Assembly: GCA_016297555.1 (NCBI GenBank)
Contig: JAEDGK010000013.1
Location: forward strand, 1-27,772
Direction of reading: 5' to 3'
From: Clostridiaceae bacterium
Lineage (GTDB): Bacteria; Bacillota; Clostridia; Oscillospirales; Acutalibacteraceae
DNA length: 27,772 nucleotides
Shown: positions 1-7,134 of the stretch, piece after piece
How the letters are laid out: the number at the start of each line of letters is the position of its first letter
How positions within the stretch are numbered: the first letter of the stretch is position 1
Notes under the pieces: generated by a model
What the model saw: the letters and a program-made list of their open reading frames with translations, nothing else
The model's database searches: none
Told to the model about the DNA's origin: nothing
Translations under genes and position numbers: made by a program

Positions 1-23
1 TCAATATTTTATCGAAATATCCG

Positions 24-368
24 TTAAAAATTACTGCCGTTCCAGCCCCAATGCTCCGCTTCTTCATATTTAATGTAAATATTCGCGCGGTCAATGCCCA
101 GCTCCTCGTTGACTATTTCCGAAAGAGCCGCCGTCAGCCTGTCATAAGCCGCGTCGGAAGCCGTGCCGAAAAGGCTGACTTCAAGGTAGGCATAGTCCTT
201 GTCGCAGCTGCCTTTGAAATACATATTCATATTGTCCTCAAAGGTGAGCATGAGCCACGATTCGCTTTTGCCGGGAATGAGGGCGATTGCCTGCCCGAGC
301 TTTGCTTTGAGATTTTCTTTGTTTTGCTCCGTCAGCTCTTTGCTGACCGTTGTTCTGATGTATGGCAT
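24..368 (-). CDS. MIF-like tautomerase family protein
   Basis: A 114-residue protein of the macrophage migration inhibitory factor (MIF)/phenylpyruvate tautomerase family, normally a trimer. The sequence opens Met-Pro, so Met removal would expose the catalytic N-terminal proline. The lysine in PGKSES (Lys34) sits where MIF has its active-site lysine, and the C-terminal stretch DRANIYIKYEEAEHWGWNGS follows the MIF pattern DRVYINYYD..VGWN.S. Length matches the family (about 115). The ATG follows a GGAGG site. It is the last visible gene of the minus-strand operon with the DUF5696 lipoprotein (19-base gap) and the two-component genes. There is no signal peptide, so it should be cytoplasmic. The family is clear, but the substrate of bacterial MIF homologues is generally unknown and nothing here reveals it. 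Confidence 0.85.
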   Translation of the reverse strand: MPYIRTTVSKELTEQNKENLKAKLGQAIALIPGKSESWLMLTFEDNMNMYFKGSCDKDYAYLEVSLFGTASDAAYDRLTAALSEIVNEELGIDRANIYIKYEEAEHWGWNGSNF

Positions 369-387
369 TTTTTCTACCTCCGAAAAA

Positions 388-2637
388 TCAGTTTACTCTT
401 AAAAAGCTTCTTGCCTCAACAACAACGCCGCGGATTGAATAATCTTCATTTGTATAGTTGACATAAATCATCGAGCCGGTGTCATATTCCGTGCAGAAAA
501 CGCCGTCGTCAACCTCATAGTGATCGGTCATTCTTGCATCGCGCAGATCATTAAGCGCATCATTTGCCTTGGAATAAAACTCCGCCGCGGCATTGATTGT
601 GTTATCATAATAGAAAATATCCGATTCGGTTTGATTCACAACGGGCTCGTAATTCCATTCAAAATGCGGGCACGCGCCGTATTCGATATATTTCAGCAGT
701 GCTTCCTGAAGATTTATTCTTGTGTTTATCGGCTCGCCCGAATAATCTGCTATGCCGTGAAGCACAAGCTGAATGAAAGGAACGGGGCAGTATGCACCGC
801 TTTGCGGAACGGATGTTTTAAGCGGCATATCAATAACCGAATCAATGTTTTTCAGCATATAAAAGTTACCCTTAACAGCCATTGTGGAATGACCCGTTGA
901 GAGAGTGGAAACAGCCGAGCTGATTGACTGAGCGGCTTCGTTTCGGAGCAGACCGTTTGACGAAAAATCGGAATAGAGAATTGACCCTGCATCATTCAGG
1001 CAGTAGCCCGAAAAGCTGTAACGGCGGGCTTTGCTTAAAACGGACGCCACTGTTTTTGAAAGCTTGCCTATGCTGCGAAGCTGCCTCGGAGCAAGAGCCT
1101 CTTCCATATAGTCCGCAAGCTCGTCTGAGGGAGAATAGGAGCTTTCGTCTTTTCTGATATTGACTGCACTTGAGCCGGAAAAGCCCGTAGCCGATGAAAG
1201 CAGGTCAATGTCAAGATAAAGGCTCATTTTCTGAGCTGAAATATAATCATAAAGCTCCGAGAGCTTTTCTGCTCCGCCGAGTCGGGTCAGAACGGATGAA
1301 GCCGTGATATCCTTTGGATTTGTGCCGCCGCTGAACGCTCCCGAATATCTTACGCTGACATTGTTAATGCCCTTGTTTTTCATTCGGATAAGCATATCCT
1401 GCGCCTGCTCAAACGAGGTCAGGGTTGACAGCGTACTGACAGGGCCGAAGGATTTTTTTGCCGCTCCCGTAATAGTCAGATAAAACGGGAGATAATCGCC
1501 CACTTCAACCGTTTTTGTTGACAGCACGGAATTTCTGATAAGCTGTTCTCGGCAGGCGGAGGCAAGCCCCGAATAAGTGGCGTTGTTGCCCGTAAGAAAT
1601 CTGTAGCAAAGTGAAATTTCACTGACGGTTGAAGATTTTGAAATATAAAGAGTTTCGTTTTCGTAAAGCACAGGGGTTATATTGAAGCTCGGGTAAACGA
1701 TGTTGTAGTCGCTCACGCCCGTTGCTTTCTGCGTCTTTATTGAGGATACCGCGTCGCCCTTCTGAATGAGCGAAACAAACGCACTGTCGCCGTGCTTTAT
1801 TCCGAAAGCGGGAATAACCGCGCTGCCCGAAGAGGAATCGGAAACAGAAGCGTCCTCGCCGTAAACCGCAAAGGAAAGCGATTCAAAGGATTCATCGTAT
1901 ATAGCGGTTTTGATGATTGCGCCGCAGCCGTCGGGCACAAGAAGAAAATCATCGTCGCGCGAGTCGTTATAAGCTCCGAAATAATTAAGCAAATCAATGG
2001 ATTCAATATACGCGTCGGGATTTCCCGTGAGGTTTGCATGATTGCAGGTGACAACCATACTGCCGTCCGCAAGGGTTACGGCAACGCTTACTTTAAATCC
2101 GATGTCGGTTTTGTCATATTTTTGCTTTGCGGCTGTTTTCTCATCGGGAAAAATATCAAAAGTGAAAACGGCTCCGTTTTCAACGGAAGCATAGGAGGCT
2201 CTGCCGTATGCGAGCGAATTATCCTGCGAATTGAGCTGATAAACATCCGTGCCGCCGATTACTTTGAGCGAAACCATGCTTGCGGTGCTCGTAAGCTTTT
2301 CGCCCGGAGCATTTTCGTCAAGCAGAGGAAGAACGCTCCAAATCTGATTTTTGCTTGTTTCAAGAATACAGAAGGAGTTTGTTTTCTCATCAACATAAAG
2401 CTCGATAAGCCCCGAAGCTCCCTCTTTTTTTGAAAATGACTCTCGGCTTTGGGAATAATGAACCGATGAATCCTTTGACGGATTTGCAATCAGATTTCTG
2501 CTTGAAACCGATTTCACGGTTTTAACGCCCGGTTCCTCGCTTTTGGAGCAGGAGACGAGAGTGAATGCCGTGCAGACGCACAGCAAAACCGCAAGAGCCG
2601 ATTTTAATATTCTTTTCTTTTTATTGCTTATTATCAT
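388..2637 (-). CDS. DUF5696-type lipoprotein
   Basis: A 749-residue exported lipoprotein. Its N-terminus has a basic stretch (NKKKR), a hydrophobic core and a lipobox LVSC with Cys30 as the lipidated residue. I chose the ATG at 2637 over one 60 bases upstream because it puts this signal peptide at the very N-terminus and follows an AAAGGA site. The start lies inside the end of the histidine kinase gene (17-base overlap), suggesting translational coupling. The middle carries a LLVPDGCGAII...AVYGED segment like that of DUF5696 proteins of Clostridia and Bacilli. The second half, with repeated strand-helix segments (NNVSVRY, SLYLDIDLL, GYCLNDAG), looks like a TIM barrel and could be a glycosidase-like fold; that is inference. 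The function is unknown. It should sit on the outer face of the membrane, near the sensor kinase encoded just before it. Confidence 0.8.
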   Translation of the reverse strand: MIISNKKKRILKSALAVLLCVCTAFTLVSCSKSEEPGVKTVKSVSSRNLIANPSKDSSVHYSQSRESFSKKEGASGLIELYVDEKTNSFCILETSKNQIWSVLPLLDENAPGEKLTSTASMVSLKVIGGTDVYQLNSQDNSLAYGRASYASVENGAVFTFDIFPDEKTAAKQKYDKTDIGFKVSVAVTLADGSMVVTCNHANLTGNPDAYIESIDLLNYFGAYNDSRDDDFLLVPDGCGAIIKTAIYDESFESLSFAVYGEDASVSDSSSGSAVIPAFGIKHGDSAFVSLIQKGDAVSSIKTQKATGVSDYNIVYPSFNITPVLYENETLYISKSSTVSEISLCYRFLTGNNATYSGLASACREQLIRNSVLSTKTVEVGDYLPFYLTITGAAKKSFGPVSTLSTLTSFEQAQDMLIRMKNKGINNVSVRYSGAFSGGTNPKDITASSVLTRLGGAEKLSELYDYISAQKMSLYLDIDLLSSATGFSGSSAVNIRKDESSYSPSDELADYMEEALAPRQLRSIGKLSKTVASVLSKARRYSFSGYCLNDAGSILYSDFSSNGLLRNEAAQSISSAVSTLSTGHSTMAVKGNFYMLKNIDSVIDMPLKTSVPQSGAYCPVPFIQLVLHGIADYSGEPINTRINLQEALLKYIEYGACPHFEWNYEPVVNQTESDIFYYDNTINAAAEFYSKANDALNDLRDARMTDHYEVDDGVFCTEYDTGSMIYVNYTNEDYSIRGVVVEARSFLRVN

Positions 2638-4141
2638 AATACCCGGAATCCTTTGCAACTTCAAAAGTGAAAGCAACGCCGTTTTCAACATTTTCAACGC
2701 CGTATCTGCATTTGTGGTTTGTCATAATGCTTTTTACAATGGACAGACCCAAGCCGAAGCGGTTTTCGCTCCTGCCGTGAGCCTTGTCGGCTCTGTAAAA
2801 GCTGTCCCAAATTTCAGGCAAATCCTGCTTGTCGATTGCGTTGCCCGTGTTGAAAACTCGGATTTCCAAAAATCCGTTATGCTCGCGGCAGCTTATGTCT
2901 ATTTTCTTTTCGCCGGAGCAATGAGAAACTGCGTTTGTTATATAATTTTTCAATACAATTTCAATTTTATCCTCCTGAGCATAACATTCAATATGCTCGG
3001 GAATTTTGTTTGAAACCGTTATGCCGTTTTGTTCAAAGAGCAGAGACAGGTGGCTCAGAAGCGAAGCGGTTTTCTGACCGATGTCAAAATAACACGGAGT
3101 AAAGGGCTGCGCTCCGCTCTCAAGCTTTGAAAGTTCAAGCAGCTCAACAACAAGGGCATTCATCTTGGAGCTTTCGTCTCGGATTATCTGGCAGTATTCC
3201 TTGATAACTTCGGGGTCATCGCTGATTCCCTCGCAAAGCCCTTCGGCATAGCCTGAAATTATCGCAATCGGAGTTTTTAGCTCGTGTGAAACATTGTTTA
3301 TAAAAGACTTGCGCGCATTGTCAAGCGCATGTCGCTTTTCGATATCTCTTTCAAGCTGTTCGTTTTTGTCTTTTAAATCTATCAGAGTGGAATCGAGGGT
3401 GGTTGACAGCGTGTTTATGCTGTTGCCGAGCTCGCCGATTTCATCCTTGCCGTAATTTCCGCATTTTCTGCCGAAATTCAGAGCCGCCATATCCTTGGTT
3501 ATGTCGTTCATTTCAACAAGCGGCTTTGTGAAGCGCGCTACAAGCACATAAAATGCGATTGACATTATAATTATCATTGAAATGCTGATTGCGGAATAAA
3601 CCTTGCCCGAAACCTGAACGATGTTTTCAACATCGGCAACCGCAGAATAAATGTGGATTGTCTCTCCCGTGTCAAGCTGGCGGGAATAAATGAAATATTT
3701 GGTGTTTGACGGCGATCTTCTGCGGATTTCAAAGTTTTCATAATCAAGAGCATAGAGATAGCTGTCAGTCGGCTGAAGCTCCGAATATTCGGAAGCAGTT
3801 GACCCCGAGGACGCAAAATGACCGCTGCCCTGCGCCGAACCGTCAAGGTTTGAAACATAAGAAAGCGTGCCGTCGGCGTTTACGATTTCAAATGTCAGAT
3901 TATTCTCGGCGGCTATGGAGTTCAGTTCAAAATAATATGTGACCGTGCCGGGCTGGCAGGCGTTGATTGCCTGTGCGGCGTTAAACATTTTATGATAGGT
4001 CTGCGAGGAAAACGCCTTGAAAAGAACGGGCGAGCTGAAAACGGTTATAAGAACAAAAAACACAATCAGAATTGCAAGAATGGTTGCAAAAAGCTTTATT
4101 CTTATTCGGCTCATCTTGATTTTTGAAAAAAACCGTTTCAA
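2621..4141 (-). CDS. Sensor histidine kinase, two-component system
   Basis: A 506-residue membrane histidine kinase. TM1 is at about residues 15-38, an extracellular sensor region of about 140 residues follows, and TM2 is at about 183-203. Then come a HAMP linker (about 204-256), a HisKA domain with the phospho-accepting His286 in SHELKTP, and a HATPase_c domain with N box NYITNAVSH (Asn399/403), G1-like NTGN (431-434) and G2 GLGLS (463-467). The G1 box lacks the usual leading Asp, a variant common in this kinase group. The start is TTG, overlapping the regulator's stop codon (TTGA) and preceded by GAGGTGG; the next ATG, at codon 10, has no better site. It should phosphorylate the regulator encoded just upstream. 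The ligand is unknown; the coupled extracellular lipoprotein gene downstream hints at a cell-envelope or glycan signal. Confidence 0.93.
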   Translation of the reverse strand: MKRFFSKIKMSRIRIKLFATILAILIVFFVLITVFSSPVLFKAFSSQTYHKMFNAAQAINACQPGTVTYYFELNSIAAENNLTFEIVNADGTLSYVSNLDGSAQGSGHFASSGSTASEYSELQPTDSYLYALDYENFEIRRRSPSNTKYFIYSRQLDTGETIHIYSAVADVENIVQVSGKVYSAISISMIIIMSIAFYVLVARFTKPLVEMNDITKDMAALNFGRKCGNYGKDEIGELGNSINTLSTTLDSTLIDLKDKNEQLERDIEKRHALDNARKSFINNVSHELKTPIAIISGYAEGLCEGISDDPEVIKEYCQIIRDESSKMNALVVELLELSKLESGAQPFTPCYFDIGQKTASLLSHLSLLFEQNGITVSNKIPEHIECYAQEDKIEIVLKNYITNAVSHCSGEKKIDISCREHNGFLEIRVFNTGNAIDKQDLPEIWDSFYRADKAHGRSENRFGLGLSIVKSIMTNHKCRYGVENVENGVAFTFEVAKDSGYYDNKQ

Positions 4142-4827
4142 GATTTCTCCACCTCAATTTTATATCCGACGCCGTAAACCGTTTTGAGATGCACCTCGCC
4201 CCAATGCCCAAGCTTTGTTCTGAGCCTTGCCACATGGGAATCAACGGTTCTGGGGTCGCCCACAAAATCAACGCCCCAAATGCTGTCGAGAAGCTGTTCT
4301 CTCGAATAAATCCTGCCGGGGTTTGCGGCGAGCTTTACAAGGATTTTGTGTTCTTTTGCCGTCAGCTCAACGGGCGCACCGTTGTTTGTAACGGTGTGGG
4401 CGGGGATATCAATAACAAGCCCGTCTATTGAAATGATTTCATCGCCGGTGTTTGACTGCCTGCTGTGAGAGCGTTTTAGCAAAGCCTCAACTCTTTTAAC
4501 AAGCACGCTCGGACTGAAAGGCTTTGTAACATAATCGTCCGCTCCGCTTTCAAAAGACATCAGCTCGTCAAACTCCTGGCTTCTTGCCGTGAGAACGAGA
4601 ATGGGAACGGAGCTGGATTCTCTGATTTTTTTTGAAACCTCCCAGCCGTCGGCTTCGGGCATCATTATGTCGCATATAACAAGGTCGATGCTGCCGACGG
4701 AGAAAAACTTTTCAATGGCGTCTTTTCCGTCAACGGCTTCAACGGTTTCAAAGCCGGCGTTTTTGAGAAAGTCGCATACAAGCCTTCTTATTCTCGCTTC
4801 ATCGTCGGCAACAAGAATTCGCTTCAT
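4138..4827 (-). CDS. OmpR/PhoB-family response regulator
   Basis: A 229-residue DNA-binding response regulator. The receiver domain (about 1-115) has the acidic pair Asp8-Asp9 (with Glu10), the phosphorylation site Asp53 in ICDIMMP, Thr80 and Lys102 in TKPFS. The C-terminal winged helix (about 130-226) has the family's VDSHVARLRTKLG recognition region and closes with YGVGYKIE. It is the first gene of the minus-strand operon. The ATG follows an AGGCGGTGA site, and the stop codon overlaps the kinase start. A promoter (TTGATT, 18 bases, TATTAT) lies about 40 bases upstream. Cytoplasmic; it probably controls its own operon among other targets, but no operator repeat is obvious to me. Confidence 0.95.
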   Translation of the reverse strand: MKRILVADDEARIRRLVCDFLKNAGFETVEAVDGKDAIEKFFSVGSIDLVICDIMMPEADGWEVSKKIRESSSVPILVLTARSQEFDELMSFESGADDYVTKPFSPSVLVKRVEALLKRSHSRQSNTGDEIISIDGLVIDIPAHTVTNNGAPVELTAKEHKILVKLAANPGRIYSREQLLDSIWGVDFVGDPRTVDSHVARLRTKLGHWGEVHLKTVYGVGYKIEVEKS

Positions 4828-4864
4828 ATATTCACCGCCTAAGCTTTTAATGTATTCAATATAA

Positions 4865-4894
4865 ATAATATCATATTATGGTATAATAAATCAA
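4865..4894 (-). promoter_or_regulatory. Candidate promoter of the two-component operon
   Basis: On the minus strand, TTGATT (4894-4889) and TATTAT (4870-4865) are separated by 18 bases, about 38 bases before the response regulator ATG. The region is very AT-rich, so chance matches are possible, but no better candidate lies upstream of this operon. Confidence 0.5.
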
Positions 4895-4901
4895 GAGCAA
4901 A

Positions 4902-4953
4902 ACAGCCCGTAAATTGCAAAACAGAGCTTTTTATTGTTTTTTGAGCGGGCTGT
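4902..4953. repeat. Long imperfect hairpin between divergent promoters
   Basis: ACAGCCCG (4902-4909) pairs perfectly with CGGGCTGT (4946-4953). Inside, CAAAACA (4917-4923) can pair with TGTTTTTTG (4935-4943) apart from a two-base bulge. Read on the minus strand the distal arm is followed by TTTTGCTC, loosely like a terminator. It lies upstream of both predicted divergent promoters, so neither operon should transcribe it. Its role is unknown. Confidence 0.4.
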
Positions 4954-5008
4954 CGGATAATAAATGTAAATAAAAAAGAATAAAAAGCAAAAAAATTCGT
5001 CAAAACTA

Positions 5009-5037
5009 TTGTTTTATACCGTATGATTTAGTATAAT
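5009..5037 (+). promoter_or_regulatory. Sigma-A-type promoter for the Nudix gene
   Basis: TTGTTT (5009-5014) and a consensus TATAAT (5032-5037) are 17 bases apart, giving a start near 5044, about 45 bases before the Nudix ATG. The 13 bases GTATAATAAATCA around the -10 box are repeated exactly at 4881-4893. Confidence 0.7.
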
Positions 5038-5088
5038 AAATCAGTATTTAGTTTGGGTCGGTTTGACCTTTTTGAAAGGTGTGGTGCT

Positions 5089-5823
5089 ATGCTCGGCAAA
5101 TATGTCAGAGTCAGGGTAACAAACCCCATCCGCTCCGTAAACAGGCAGTTTGGCTTTGTCTACCAGCTCAATTTCGGTGCAATAGAGGGAAAAAAGCGTT
5201 ATGATAACATTTCACACGGCGCTTATATTATGGGTATCAATCATCCCGTCAGAACTTTTGACGGCAGGGTTATCGCCGCCATAAAGCGCAGCGACGGCAG
5301 CCCGACGGTTTATGTTATTGCACCGAAAAGCATGAGGTTTATTTCTTATCAGATTGAGGACGCAATAGCCTTTGCCGAAAAGGGCAGGGATTATAAGCTT
5401 GAATGTCTTTATGAACGCTCGTGCGGCGCGGTTGTTTACCGAATAATAAACGATGAGGTTCGCTATCTTCTGATTAAAAACCGCCGCAGCACTCATTGGG
5501 GCTTCCCGAAGGGTCATGTTGAAAAGGGCGAAACCTTTGAGCAGACCGCTATCAGAGAAGTGCTCGAGGAAACGGGTATACACATAAAAATCCTGCCGCA
5601 GTTTGCCTCAAAATCCGAATATACTATTCAGGGCAGAGTTGAAAAGTCAGTTACTATTTTTCTTGCCAAAACAAAAGATACTCAAACCACCATTCAGAGG
5701 GAGGAAATTGAGGACTATATCTGGTTGAGCTTTGACAGAGCAATGGATACTCTCCGATTTATTAATGACAGAAATATTCTTCAAAGCGCGCATGATTTTT
5801 TGATTGAGCAAAAAATTGTTTAA
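5089..5823 (+). CDS. Nudix hydrolase with pyrophosphatase-like N-terminal domain
   Basis: A 244-residue two-domain protein. Residues 112-244 form a Nudix hydrolase with an intact Nudix box at 142-164 (Gly142, Glu148, Arg156-Glu157, Glu160-Glu161, Gly163), which binds Mg2+ and cleaves nucleoside diphosphates linked to another moiety. The preceding WGFPKGH and the overall size suggest the diadenosine-tetraphosphate hydrolase subgroup (inference). Residues 1-110 (opening MLGKYVRVRVTNPI) resemble the small proteins annotated inorganic pyrophosphatase in many Clostridia (YPLNYG.IEG, then GRVIA.I.R). Where those have an Asp-rich metal motif this one reads YDNISHGAYIMG, so the domain may be inactive. 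I chose ATG 5089 over an upstream TTG (5053) because AAAGGTGTGG precedes it and the homologous N-terminus begins there. It is probably co-transcribed with the next gene, 15 bases downstream. Confidence 0.85.
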   Translation: MLGKYVRVRVTNPIRSVNRQFGFVYQLNFGAIEGKKRYDNISHGAYIMGINHPVRTFDGRVIAAIKRSDGSPTVYVIAPKSMRFISYQIEDAIAFAEKGRDYKLECLYERSCGAVVYRIINDEVRYLLIKNRRSTHWGFPKGHVEKGETFEQTAIREVLEETGIHIKILPQFASKSEYTIQGRVEKSVTIFLAKTKDTQTTIQREEIEDYIWLSFDRAMDTLRFINDRNILQSAHDFLIEQKIV

Positions 5824-5838
5824 AGAGAGGATAATTAA

Positions 5839-6342
5839 ATGACGGAAGCTGTTACCGATTATCTTGTCGGTTTGTTTCAGGGAACCGTTCCCAAGGAGTT
5901 GATTATTTTTATCATTTCTCTTTTCCCGGTGCTTGAGCTGAGAGGGGGAATGATAGCGGCGAAGCTTTTGGGCGTTGAGCTTTATAAAGCGTTTGTCATC
6001 TGTTATATCGGCAACATACTGCCGATACCTTTCATCCTGCTGTTTATCCGCAGAATTTTCAAATTTCTCAAAAAGTTCAAGGCGACGGGCGGCATTATCG
6101 AAAAGCTTGAAATACGCTCCATGCGAAAGAGCGAAAAGGTTAAGCGCTGGCGCAACTGGGGCTTGCTGCTCTTTGTGGCAATTCCTTTGCCCGGAACCGG
6201 TGGTTGGACGGGCGCCTTGATTGCCGCTTTGCTTGATATCAGGATTAAAACCTCGTTTCCGATAATTGCGCTCGGCGTGCTTATAGCCAATCTCATAATG
6301 AGTGCCTTTTCTTACGGGCTTCTCGGAGCTTTGGGATTATAA
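5839..6342 (+). CDS. Small multidrug-export-type membrane protein (COG2426)
   Basis: A 167-residue integral membrane protein of the putative small multi-drug export family (PF06695/COG2426). The family marks are PVLELRGG (30-37) and PLPGTGGWTGA (116-126). Hydrophobic segments lie at about 20-34, 38-72, 108-133 and 138-165, with a basic loop (71-107) between the halves. The pseudo-symmetric pair of re-entrant-like segments resembles DedA-type proteins. The family name rests on weak evidence, so the transported substrate should be treated as unknown. The ATG follows AGAGAGGA, 15 bases after the Nudix stop codon, so the two genes probably form one transcript that ends at the hairpin directly downstream. 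Confidence 0.85.
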   Translation: MTEAVTDYLVGLFQGTVPKELIIFIISLFPVLELRGGMIAAKLLGVELYKAFVICYIGNILPIPFILLFIRRIFKFLKKFKATGGIIEKLEIRSMRKSEKVKRWRNWGLLLFVAIPLPGTGGWTGALIAALLDIRIKTSFPIIALGVLIANLIMSAFSYGLLGALGL

Positions 6343-6346
6343 AAAA

Positions 6347-6390
6347 ACAGCGGAGCATATTCAAACGATATGCCCGCTGTGATTTGTTTT
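6347..6390. terminator. Bidirectional intrinsic terminator
   Basis: ACAGCGGAGCATAT (6347-6360) pairs with ATATGCCCGCTGT (6368-6380), with one bulged A and a 7-base loop. It has an A-run on the left and ATTTGTTTT on the right. It serves the plus-strand Nudix/COG2426 genes and the convergent tetR gene. Confidence 0.88.
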
Positions 6391-6397
6391 AAATTGA

Positions 6398-6967
6398 TTA
6401 ATCAAAAAAAGCCTTGCATGAATCTACTATCTTTCCGAGACGGTCGGAAACTTCGTCGGGGCTGCCCTTGATTTCTCCGTTAAGCCAGCCTACAACAACT
6501 GACTTTGCGCCCGAAGCGATATAGAGAAGATAAAGATCGGCGTCGTTCTTAGAGCACTTGCCGCTTTCAATCAAAACCGAGAGAAGCTTTTCATAATAAA
6601 TATTGACCAGCCGCCATATAAAATTGTTGATTATGTTTGACTGAACGAGCATACGGTAATATTCCATATCGCGGCTCAGGTATTCGCATATAAGCTTGAT
6701 AAAAGTCTTTGTATCGTTTGAAATATTTTCAAATCCGAAATCGTCAACAAAATTAATGAGATTTTGAAGCTCCTCACACTCAATCTGCTCAATAACGCCG
6801 TTAACATCAGCATAATGAGCATAAAAAGTGCCTCTGCTGATATCGGCTTCCCTTATAATATCGGAAACGGTTATTTTTGAAATGTCTTTCTCATGGATAA
6901 GCTTTGCAAGAGCTTTTTTAATTAGATTTTTTGAACGAATGGAACTTCTGTATTCTGCCTTAGGCAC
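6398..6967 (-). CDS. TetR/AcrR-family transcriptional regulator
   Basis: A 189-residue regulator with a TetR-type helix-turn-helix in the first 55 residues (KITVSDIIREADISRGTFY, then HYADVNGVIEQI) and a helical C-terminal half that should bind ligand and dimerise. I chose the GTG at 6967 because GAGGTG lies 7 bases upstream; the ATG five codons earlier (6982) is itself part of that ribosome binding site. It diverges from the sugar isomerase gene at 7135 and has its own promoter (TTGACT, 17 bases, AAAGAT). It may repress the divergent operon or itself, but I see no convincing palindromic operator in the 167-base gap. The ligand is unknown. Confidence 0.9.
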   Translation of the reverse strand: MPKAEYRSSIRSKNLIKKALAKLIHEKDISKITVSDIIREADISRGTFYAHYADVNGVIEQIECEELQNLINFVDDFGFENISNDTKTFIKLICEYLSRDMEYYRMLVQSNIINNFIWRLVNIYYEKLLSVLIESGKCSKNDADLYLLYIASGAKSVVVGWLNGEIKGSPDEVSDRLGKIVDSCKAFFD

Positions 6968-7003
6968 CCCAAAACACCTCATCTTTTTTCAAAAGTAGTA
7001 TAT

Positions 7004-7032
7004 ATCTTTACATATTTTTGAAAAAAAGTCAA
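7004..7032 (-). promoter_or_regulatory. Candidate tetR promoter
   Basis: On the minus strand, TTGACT (7032-7027) and AAAGAT (7009-7004) are 17 bases apart, about 37 bases before the GTG start of the TetR gene. The -35 box is close to consensus; the -10 box is weaker. Confidence 0.5.
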
Positions 7033-7067
7033 CCGATTAAATGTTAAATTAATAAAAATTTTGTAAT

Positions 7068-7096
7068 GTGTCAGCAAATGAAAATTTTAATATAAT
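7068..7096 (+). promoter_or_regulatory. Candidate promoter of the sugar/RlmA/GH27 gene run
   Basis: GTGTCA (7068-7073, four of six consensus bases) and a consensus TATAAT (7091-7096) are 17 bases apart, about 38 bases before the ATG at 7135. The intervening region is AT-rich. A TetR repressor could act here because its gene diverges from this point. Confidence 0.55.
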
Positions 7097-7134
7097 ATTT
7101 TTCTGCTTGAATTTATTAAAAAGGAGCGAAAACA

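Noticed and set aside
1..23. ATATTT-TATCG-AAATAT as a terminator after the tautomerase gene
   Set aside because: The stem has only A-T pairs and would be too weak; the window edge prevents further judgement.
7073..7107. Imperfect 35-base palindrome AGCA...TGCT over the -10 box at 7091-7096, as a TetR operator
   Set aside because: Pairing outside the four end bases is mostly A/T and could arise by chance; no second copy lies near the tetR promoter.
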